Assembly: GCA_934446675.1 (NCBI GenBank)
Contig: CAKSEL010000008.1
Span: forward strand, 1 to 64,000
DNA: 64,000 nt
Origin: an uncultured Eubacteriales bacterium
GTDB taxonomy: Bacteria; Bacillota; Clostridia; Oscillospirales; CAG-382
Direction: 5' to 3'
Shown: positions 57,761 to 64,000 of the stretch, piece by piece
Numbering within the stretch: position 1 is the first letter of the stretch
Layout: the number at the start of each line of letters is the position of its first letter
Program-made: the position numbers and the translations under genes
Notes under the pieces: model-generated
Database searches by the model: none
What the model was told of the DNA's origin: nothing
Seen by the model: the letters and a program-made list of their open reading frames with translations, nothing else

Positions 57761-59308
57761 TCATGCCTTTTTGCGCACAACCTTACCGAGTGCATTTTTT
57801 ACAAATTCCGCAACCGGAACTTTAAGCAGAACTATCATAATTCCGTAGACAAGCACGCCGAATGCCGCAGGTATTCCGAGAAGCAGAATTCTGCTTAAAA
57901 ACGAGTTGCCGTTTATGATATTTCCGAGAGGAATTTTTACGATTTCAACAAACACAAGCATTACCGCGCCCGAAACTATACATTTGACTACCGTTTTTCC
58001 GAGTCCCGTGCCGTAAGAGCCTATTTTCTTTTTCAGCGCTATAAGAAGTATCACAAGTCCCGTTACCGACGCGAAAGAATATGCAAGCGGTATGCCGTAT
58101 GCGCCCAAGAATTTCATGAACACAAGGCTGAGCACTATATTTACCGCCATTATCACAAAGCCGTTTACAGCAGGTATAAGCGTATTTTTCAGCGCATAGA
58201 ACGCCCTGTCGAGTATTTCCTTAGAGCCTATTCCGATGACGCCGAGTGCGTACATGAACATAAGCGAAGCCGCAGCGTCCGCGCTGTCCGCACCCGTTTT
58301 ACCCCATTCGAGAATAAGCGAAACAAGCTCGCGTCTTACCGCGATAAGTCCGAAAGTTACGGGAATAAGCAGCGTCCACACATTTGCAAGCACATCGGAC
58401 AGCGTTTTCTTATATCCGTCATAATCTCTGAGAGAAACGCTCTGAGTAAGTTTCGGGTACAGCACCGCCGTTACCGAGTTTACAAACGCAAGCACCATAT
58501 ACACGACGATATTCTGCACATACGTGAGCAGCGACACCATATCGTACCTTGCTATCATGCTTGTATTATAGAACATATTTATCTGATATGCCGAAACGCC
58601 TATAAGAACCGGCGGCGTCATCTTTGCCGCGGTCACAATATCGGGATCTTTGAGTTTCAGCGACGGTCTATATCTGTATCCCGTTTTATACAGCGGCGGA
58701 ACAAGTATAAGAGCCTGCATTGCAAGTCCGATAAAGGTCGCGACAAGCAGTCCCGTCACGCCAAACCTATCCGCAAGGGTAAACACATAAATTATGACGA
58801 CAAGGCTGCTGGGAACGCTGACAAACGCGGGCCAGCCGAATTTTCCCTCGGACTGGAGCATACCCTGAAAGATAAAATTCAGTCCGTAGAAGAACATGAC
58901 CGGCATCATTATCATGAGAGATTTTACCGCAAAGGGATATTCGGTTTCAGAGGTATAATCCGTAAGATAAGGTATTACGGGCGAGAGCGCGATTCCCGCG
59001 ACTACAAGGACAGCCGTAAGCAGCACCGACAGCGTAATAATATTATCGGCGAACTTTTTTGCGCCGATACGGTTATTCTGTGCTATATGCGACGCATATA
59101 TCGGGATCACAACCGTCGAAAGCGCCGTTCCGAGGCAGGTGAATATGGTATTCGGGATAGTTATGGCATAGGAATATATATTAAGCTCGACATTATCCGC
59201 ACCGAAATACGACATATACACCGACGAGCTTACAAGCGCAAGCAATCTCGACGCTATCATTATTATCATTACGAAGCTTATGCTTCCCAAAAGACCTGAC
59301 TTTTTCAC
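57761..59308 (-). CDS. murJ: Lipid II flippase MurJ-type (MviN family)
   Basis: The 515-aa membrane protein has 14 predicted helices and starts at GTG after AAAGGAA. MviN-family marks are FVMIIMIASRLLALVSSSVY, YSYAITIPNTIFTCLGTALS, VIPIYASHIAQNNRIGAKKF, and in the second half SVTAVLYPKLTQSVSLRDYD and GIGSKEILDRAFYALKNTLI. It would flip lipid II across the membrane for peptidoglycan synthesis. Related flippases for other lipid-linked sugars are similar, so some doubt remains. The start codon is about 25 bases from the edge of repeat copy C. Confidence 0.83.
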   Translation of the reverse strand: MKKSGLLGSISFVMIIMIASRLLALVSSSVYMSYFGADNVELNIYSYAITIPNTIFTCLGTALSTVVIPIYASHIAQNNRIGAKKFADNIITLSVLLTAVLVVAGIALSPVIPYLTDYTSETEYPFAVKSLMIMMPVMFFYGLNFIFQGMLQSEGKFGWPAFVSVPSSLVVIIYVFTLADRFGVTGLLVATFIGLAMQALILVPPLYKTGYRYRPSLKLKDPDIVTAAKMTPPVLIGVSAYQINMFYNTSMIARYDMVSLLTYVQNIVVYMVLAFVNSVTAVLYPKLTQSVSLRDYDGYKKTLSDVLANVWTLLIPVTFGLIAVRRELVSLILEWGKTGADSADAAASLMFMYALGVIGIGSKEILDRAFYALKNTLIPAVNGFVIMAVNIVLSLVFMKFLGAYGIPLAYSFASVTGLVILLIALKKKIGSYGTGLGKTVVKCIVSGAVMLVFVEIVKIPLGNIINGNSFLSRILLLGIPAAFGVLVYGIMIVLLKVPVAEFVKNALGKVVRKKA

Positions 59309-59329
59309 CGGGGTATTCCTTTCTTGACT

Positions 59330-60000
59330 TTTTTGTTGAATGTATTATTATTATTTGGGATAAAATGGGTTATCCACTTCCACTTGCAGCTCCATACTAA
59401 CGCTTTTCTACGGAGAAAAGCTGTCGAAAAGCCGTTCGCGGCTCAAACGCCGCCGCGAAAGCGTGGCTACGTGGAGGATTTTGCCCTGAGCATAACATTC
59501 TTCCCCTACAAAACCTTTACCAAAGTGACCACTTGTGTTACTACGGTACGTCCGTATAACTTATGGCAAAATCGCCGCGCGACAGGCGCGCGGATATGAG
59601 GTTCTGTACAAAGTTAAACCATTTTTGCAAGAATGTTACTTTTAATATACGCAAACAGTCAACAGGACAAAGTTTTCTGCCCAGCTCGCTTACGCGAGAT
59701 GACTTTGCTGAATTTTAGCTTTATGTTCCGATGGTGCAAAGTAAAATCTTAGTGCTGTTTCGTTGTTTCAAAAGGGTTTAACTTTCCAAAGTTATCGTCC
59801 GTACACAATTTCCATAGTTTACTTCGGCACCCTTATTTACATCTGAGTTCGCAGTCCTGCTGTTCGACTGCGAACGGTACAAGCTGGCGGCAGAGAGTAT
59901 CCCACAACTTTTTTCTTATTTAGGGGCTATTGTTTTCTTTGCAGCTTTCTTTTTAAAAAGAAAGCGCGTACCCCTTTCGCGTACCCCTTTCGCGTGCCCC
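59330..60000 (+). repeat. Structured intergenic repeat, copy C (single-unit form)
   Basis: The shortest copy has one 5' unit: TTATCCACTTCCA (59370-59382), pyrimidine hairpin 59402-59421, the GC-rich block, and the TACGG/CCGTA hairpin near 59542-59558. Then come ACAGTCAACAGGAC (59655-59668), hairpin CTCGC/GCGAG (59685-59698), ten-pair stem 59847-59875, the palindrome 59944-59965, and three tandem CGCGTACCCCTTT-like units running into the recD2 stop codon. Its ten-pair stem differs from copies A and B at several positions yet stays fully paired. No conserved reading frame exists among the three copies. Confidence 0.85.
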
Positions 60001-62217
60001 TTATTTTTTCAGAAGTTCGAGCATTCTTGCAAGACCGGTAAAACGGACAGAACGGCGGTTGTTAGCAACCATTTCGCAAAGGATTTCGACCTTACCGACA
60101 AGGACAGCGAGTTTACCTGCTCGGGTAAGAGCGGTATATAGCATATTACGGGAAAGAAGTCCTGCGGGGCAGCCGTAAAGAGGAATAACGACGGCGTTGT
60201 ACTCACTGCCCTGACTTTTATGCACGGTAATGGCATATGCGTGTTCAAGGTCATCAAACCCTGAATAATCGAAAACCGCGCTTCTGCCGTCGTCAAAGCT
60301 TACCGAAAAGCTCTCCTCGGCACGGTCTATCTTTGTAATAAACCCTATATCCCCGTTAAATACGCCGTTTCCGGTCGTGCCGTCCTCGTCGGTCCATTCA
60401 ATATCGTAATTGTTCTTTACGACCATGACCTTGTCACCCTCACGGAATACGACGTCGCGCACCTCGCGTTCGGATTTTGCCGTTGACGGCGGATTGAGTT
60501 TGCTCTGAAGCAGCGCATTAAGCGCAACGGTTCCTGCGTCGCCCTTTCGCGTCGGACATATTATCTGAATATCCTTTAACGGATCGTATTTGTATGCATT
60601 CGGCAGACGCGACGTGCAGAGAGATACCAAAAGTTCACGCACATCTGCGGCATTCTCGCGTTTGAGAAAGAAGAAATCTCCCTTGTTTGAGCAGTCCGGC
60701 ATACGTCCCTCGTTTATAAGGTGAGCGTTGGTAACTATGCTGCTGCCCTGCGCCTGCCTGAAAATGTCCGACAGACGTACAGACATAAACACGCCTGATT
60801 TCAGCATATCGTTAAAGACCTCGCCTGCGCCGACAGGCGAAAGCTGATCCGCGTCGCCTATTATTATAAGCCTTGAACCGGGACGTATCGCACGCAGCAG
60901 CGCGCCGAACAGAAACACGTCCACCATCGACGCTTCGTCGATTATTATAACTTCTTCGTCAAGATAGTTGTCCTCGTCGCGCCTGAACGACTGTCCGTCT
61001 TCGCCGCCGGCAAAATCACACTCAAGCAGCCTGTGTATGGTCTTTGCCTTGTATCCCGTTGCCGCGGACATTCTCTTTGCGGCGCGTCCCGTCGGTGCGG
61101 CAAGGCAGAACGGCGTTCCTATTTTCTTAAACAGCGCAATTATCGCACGTATTACGGTAGTTTTTCCCGTTCCGGGACCTCCCGTAACTATAACCACTCC
61201 GCGCGTGACAGAGCTTTTGACCGCAACCCTTTGCAGCGGCGCAAATTCAATGCCGGTTTCCTTTTCCACCCTTGAAATTTCCGCGTCGGGATCGTCGATA
61301 GGTATGTTTATAACCGAGCTGTCAAGCAAAAGCAGCTTTTCCGCACAGAATTTTTCGGTTCTGTACACCGGTTCAAGGTAGATCATTATTCGCCCTTCGC
61401 CGTCCTTTACGGCAATTACCTCACCGTTCTGGGAAAGCACTCCGCAAGCCTCCTCGACGGTTCTTTTGTCAGTTCCGAGAAGTGCGGACGCCTTTTGCGT
61501 AAGCATATCGAGCGGCAGACAGCAGTTGCCTGCACGGTTAAGCTCAAGACCAAGCTCATACTTGATACCTGCATATATTCTTTCTTCGTTGTCAAGAGTA
61601 AATCCGAGTTTCTGCGCCATGCTGTCGGCTTTCTCAAAGCCTATTCCGTCCACCTGATCGCAAAGCACATAAGGATTTGTTCTCAGGACGTCTACCGACG
61701 CATTGCCCCACTGCTTGTATATCTTCAAGCACATTGCAGGCGACAGCATACCCTGAAAATACAGCATTACCTGTCGCATACCATACTGATTTTTAAAGCT
61801 TTCGGATATTTCGCTTACCCGTTTTGACGTTATACCCTTGATTTCGGACAGCCATTCGGGATGTTCTTCTATGACCTTTAGCGTTTCCGAGCCGTATTTA
61901 TCCACAATGCGCCTTGCCGTGACAGGGCCTATGCCCTTTATTACGCCGGACGAAAGATATGCGAGTATCGAGTCGCTTGTCGCGGGCAGTTCTTTCTGAT
62001 AGGAGGTCACGGAAAACTGCTTGCCGTAAGTCGGGTGCGACGTCCATGAGCCTTCGGCACTGATATATTCGCCCTCGGTAAGCGTCGGGATTATTCCGAC
62101 AAGCGTTACGGGATTTCCCTCGTAATCGACAGTACAGACAGTGTAGCCGTTGTCCGGGTTCTGATATGTTATATTGTCAACAAGTCCCTTTACGGTCTGT
62201 TTCCCGTTGTCCGACAT
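60001..62217 (-). CDS. recD2: RecD2-type ATP-dependent DNA helicase
   Basis: The 738-aa SF1B helicase shows an N-terminal OB-like region, then helix-hairpin-helix segments (SSGVIKGIGPVTARRIVDKY), as in RecD2 proteins that work without RecBC. Walker A is VTGGPGTGKTTVIRAIIALF; later motifs are VIIDEASMVDVFLFGALLRA (motif II), IIIGDADQLSPVGAGEVFND, and the C-terminal HAYAITVHKSQGSEYNAVVI with RNMLYTALTRAG. It acts 5' to 3' in DNA repair in characterised relatives. AACGGAGGG precedes the ATG. Confidence 0.92.
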   Translation of the reverse strand: MSDNGKQTVKGLVDNITYQNPDNGYTVCTVDYEGNPVTLVGIIPTLTEGEYISAEGSWTSHPTYGKQFSVTSYQKELPATSDSILAYLSSGVIKGIGPVTARRIVDKYGSETLKVIEEHPEWLSEIKGITSKRVSEISESFKNQYGMRQVMLYFQGMLSPAMCLKIYKQWGNASVDVLRTNPYVLCDQVDGIGFEKADSMAQKLGFTLDNEERIYAGIKYELGLELNRAGNCCLPLDMLTQKASALLGTDKRTVEEACGVLSQNGEVIAVKDGEGRIMIYLEPVYRTEKFCAEKLLLLDSSVINIPIDDPDAEISRVEKETGIEFAPLQRVAVKSSVTRGVVIVTGGPGTGKTTVIRAIIALFKKIGTPFCLAAPTGRAAKRMSAATGYKAKTIHRLLECDFAGGEDGQSFRRDEDNYLDEEVIIIDEASMVDVFLFGALLRAIRPGSRLIIIGDADQLSPVGAGEVFNDMLKSGVFMSVRLSDIFRQAQGSSIVTNAHLINEGRMPDCSNKGDFFFLKRENAADVRELLVSLCTSRLPNAYKYDPLKDIQIICPTRKGDAGTVALNALLQSKLNPPSTAKSEREVRDVVFREGDKVMVVKNNYDIEWTDEDGTTGNGVFNGDIGFITKIDRAEESFSVSFDDGRSAVFDYSGFDDLEHAYAITVHKSQGSEYNAVVIPLYGCPAGLLSRNMLYTALTRAGKLAVLVGKVEILCEMVANNRRSVRFTGLARMLELLKK

Positions 62218-62379
62218 TCCGAAAATATCCCTCCGTTTTATTTATAAACGCGCTTTTCGCACACTTCTACCGATTATACTGAATCAGTATATCACTTTTT
62301 GAAGTCTTTTACAAGAGATATTGAGTAAATTTTGCCTGAGTACAAAAAACAGCTAAAAAATAACCTTATACAAACACAA

Positions 62380-62401
62380 AGTCCGGCATTTCAGCCGGAC
62401 T
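62380..62401 (-). terminator. Terminator of the nrdDG operon
   Basis: Minus-strand AGTCCGGC (62401-62394) pairs perfectly with GCCGGACT (62387-62380) around a 6-base loop, followed by TTGTGTTTG. It begins 13 bases after the nrdG stop. Confidence 0.75.
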
Positions 62402-62414
62402 GATTTTTTACTGT

Positions 62415-62918
62415 TCAATTTGCTTTTAAAAACTGCGACGGATTTTCGATTATCCTCTGATTTGACGAGCCGCGGAATTTCAGCGAAATATCTTTAAGCT
62501 CCTCAACAAACTCTCCGTCAACAAGCGTATCCGTATACGAGAGCATTTCGTCGGTACATTCGCAGTACGCCGCGCCGCCCTTTACAAGATCCCTGTCAAG
62601 CGTGTATCCGGTATAGCACCAGACGTCCTTTTTGGGAAAACGCTTTTTATATTCGCGAAGAAACGGCAGCAGCGCTCTCTGATTGCTCTTTTCAAAGGGT
62701 TCTCCGCCGAGAAGCGAAAGCCCGGCAATATAATCGGGTTCAAGATACGAGAATATCAGTTCCCATGTATTTTCATCAAAGACCTTGCCGTAGGAAAAAT
62801 CCCATGCAATCTCATTAAAACAGCCTTTGCACCTGTGCGTACATCCCGACACAAAGAGCGAAACCCTCACTCCCGTGCCGTTTGCTATATCGCGCTTTTT
62901 TATTTCGGCGTAGTTCAT
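62415..62918 (-). CDS. nrdG: Anaerobic ribonucleotide reductase activating enzyme
   Basis: The 167-aa radical-SAM enzyme installs the glycyl radical on NrdD. The 4Fe-4S motif is SGCTHRCKGCFNEIAWDFSY (CxxxCxxC); GLSLLGGEPFEKSNQRALLP is the conserved glycine-rich SAM-binding segment, and DVWCYTGYTLDRDL follows. Its ATG overlaps the nrdD stop by one base (TAATG), so the two are translationally coupled. The product is an oxygen-sensitive enzyme, which supports an anaerobic host. Confidence 0.95.
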   Translation of the reverse strand: MNYAEIKKRDIANGTGVRVSLFVSGCTHRCKGCFNEIAWDFSYGKVFDENTWELIFSYLEPDYIAGLSLLGGEPFEKSNQRALLPFLREYKKRFPKKDVWCYTGYTLDRDLVKGGAAYCECTDEMLSYTDTLVDGEFVEELKDISLKFRGSSNQRIIENPSQFLKAN

Positions 62919-64000
62919 TAAAGGTGGAGCACCCTTTCCTTGATCTCCTGCGTTCTGCCCTGATTCCAGAACTGAGTTCCTATATATCCGCAGGTTCTGC
63001 GCGCAACGTTGAGCTTGTTCTGATCTCTGTTATGGCACTTAGGACATTCCCATACAAGCTTTCCGTCGTCGTCCTTGACTATGCGTATTTCTCCGTCGTA
63101 GCCGCATTCCTGACAATAGTCGCTCTTTGTGTTAAGCTCGGCGTACATTATGTGGTCGTATATAAACTTCATAACCGACATGACAGCCTCAAGGTTATCC
63201 TGCATATTGGGCACTTCGACGTAGCTTATCGCGCCTCCGGGAGAAAGCGCCTGGAACTTTGCCTCAAATTCAAGCTTGTCGAACGCGTCTATCGGCTCGG
63301 TTACGTGTATATGATAGCTGTTTGTGATGTAATTTTTATCCGTAACGCCGTCAACTATGCCGAAACGCTTTTGCAGACACTTTGCAAACTTATAAGTCGT
63401 GCTTTCAAGCGGAGTTCCGTAGATAGAATAGTCTATATTCTCGGCAGCTTTCCACTTTGAGGTATACTCGTTGAGCTTCTGCATTATTTCAAGACCGAAT
63501 TTTTCGCCCTCCGGGCTTGTAAGCTTTTCTCCGGTCATGCTGTAAACACATTCCCAGAGTCCGGCATATCCGAGAGATATCGTCGAATATCCGCCGTGAA
63601 GCAGACTGTCTATTGTCTCGCCCTTTTTAAGTCTTGCAAGCGCACCGTTCTGCCAGAGTATCGGAGCCGCGTCCGAAAGAGTGCCGGTAAGACGTTCGTG
63701 TCTGCACTGAAGCGCTCTGTGGCAAAGCTCCATGCGTTCGTCGAACACTTCCCAGAACTTTTTCATATCCTTATGCGCGGAAAGTCCTATATCCACAAGG
63801 TTTACGGTGACAACGCCCTGGTTGAATCTTCCGTAATACTTGGGTTTGCCGTCTTTATCGACATACGGGGTAAGAAAGCTGCGGCAGCCCATACAGGTGT
63901 AGCAGTGTCCGTTTCCGTTTTTATCTATCTTGTTTTTAAGCATTATCTTTTCCGAAATATAGTCCGGAACCATACGCTTTGCGGTGCATTTTGCCGCAAG
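62918..64000 (-). CDS. nrdD: Anaerobic ribonucleoside-triphosphate reductase, C-terminal half (cut by the window edge)
   Basis: The last 360 codons of NrdD are present; the reading frame is still open at base 64000 (LAAKCTAKRMVPDYISEKIM), so the N-terminus lies outside. The enzyme reduces ribonucleotides to deoxyribonucleotides without oxygen. Visible features are CYTCMGCRSFLTPYVDKDG with catalytic-region cysteines, a zinc site (YCQECGYDG and WECPKCHNRD), and the glycyl-radical motif RRTCGYIGTQFWNQGRTQEI with the radical Gly near the C-terminus. It is the first visible gene of the nrdD-nrdG unit. Confidence 0.95.
   Translation of the reverse strand, partial: LAAKCTAKRMVPDYISEKIMLKNKIDKNGNGHCYTCMGCRSFLTPYVDKDGKPKYYGRFNQGVVTVNLVDIGLSAHKDMKKFWEVFDERMELCHRALQCRHERLTGTLSDAAPILWQNGALARLKKGETIDSLLHGGYSTISLGYAGLWECVYSMTGEKLTSPEGEKFGLEIMQKLNEYTSKWKAAENIDYSIYGTPLESTTYKFAKCLQKRFGIVDGVTDKNYITNSYHIHVTEPIDAFDKLEFEAKFQALSPGGAISYVEVPNMQDNLEAVMSVMKFIYDHIMYAELNTKSDYCQECGYDGEIRIVKDDDGKLVWECPKCHNRDQNKLNVARRTCGYIGTQFWNQGRTQEIKERVLHL

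Noticed and set aside
59960..60000. Tandem CGCGTACCCC units considered as a CRISPR-like or satellite array
   Set aside because: Only two or three short units without spacers; they are part of the end of the large repeat.
1..64000. tRNA, rRNA and CRISPR genes
   Set aside because: None was recognised by eye in the gene-free stretches; a dedicated search (tRNAscan-SE, CRISPR finder) was not possible.

Overview
The window looks like a chromosomal segment of a strictly anaerobic, Gram-positive, Clostridia-type bacterium, plausibly a gut Oscillospirales relative. The evidence is a class III (glycyl-radical) ribonucleotide reductase with its activase at the right end, a 2-hydroxyacyl-CoA dehydratase-type system, S-layer homology domains, two T-box leaders, ECF vitamin-transport parts, GGAGG ribosome-binding sites with several TTG/GTG starts, and no genes for oxygen respiration. 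All calls come from reading the sequence; no database was searched.

Layout. 1-445: debris of a mobile element (a broken reading frame, a terminator, and a truncated 44-codon gene resembling a small protein of Firmicutes conjugative elements). 459-3271 (-): hexuronate/glycan catabolism (small ORF, GH5-like hydrolase, mannonate dehydratase) from one clear promoter. 3870-10474 (+): cell-surface genes (a 1396-aa secreted repeat protein, a DUF362 protein, an SLH protein). 10575-13481: a GH63-like glycosidase, then a truncated MocR-type regulator divergent from an ECF S component (vitamin uptake). 13765-18605 (+): hybrid histidine kinase, lipoprotein solute-binding protein and LysR regulator. 18703-21819 (+): a redox cluster (Cys-rich MerR-like regulator, cupin, CMD-family protein, flavodoxin-type reductase, exported flavodoxin/cyclophilin-like lipoprotein). 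21892-26990 (-): a complete branched-chain amino acid ABC transporter with a hairpin-terminator directly after its promoter. 27522-29696: an ABC exporter facing a 37-aa peptide gene. 29881-31775 (-): a sodium:solute symporter behind a T-box that reads as Tyr-specific. 31936-35646 (+): a cell-wall sugar recycling operon (HTH-kinase fusion, MurQ etherase, unclassified glycosidase). 35712-38159: aspartokinase, hemolysin III, a small membrane peptide gene. 38182-43411 (-): 2-hydroxyacyl-CoA dehydratase-type protein and its double activase, separated by a repeat. 43603-64000 (-): housekeeping genes (MATE, EcfA1A2, MtaB, phosphoribosyltransferase, HIT, ThrS with T-box, YebC, ArgS, DUF3048 lipoprotein, EamA, ParA, MurJ, RecD2, NrdG, NrdD).

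The most unusual object is a family of three long (about 0.67-0.94 kb) non-coding repeats at 39500-40435, 51160-51985 and 59330-60000. They share the same orientation and block order. Several hairpins keep their pairing although the bases differ between copies, which points to a structured RNA or a hairpin-dependent mobile DNA rather than a protein. Each lies between two genes of the opposite strand; two end directly at a stop codon, and one lies between the thrS T-box terminator and the thrS start. Also worth a look are the Tyr-type T-box on a symporter, the two small peptide genes, the MurNAc operon with a regulator-kinase fusion, and the liv leader terminator.
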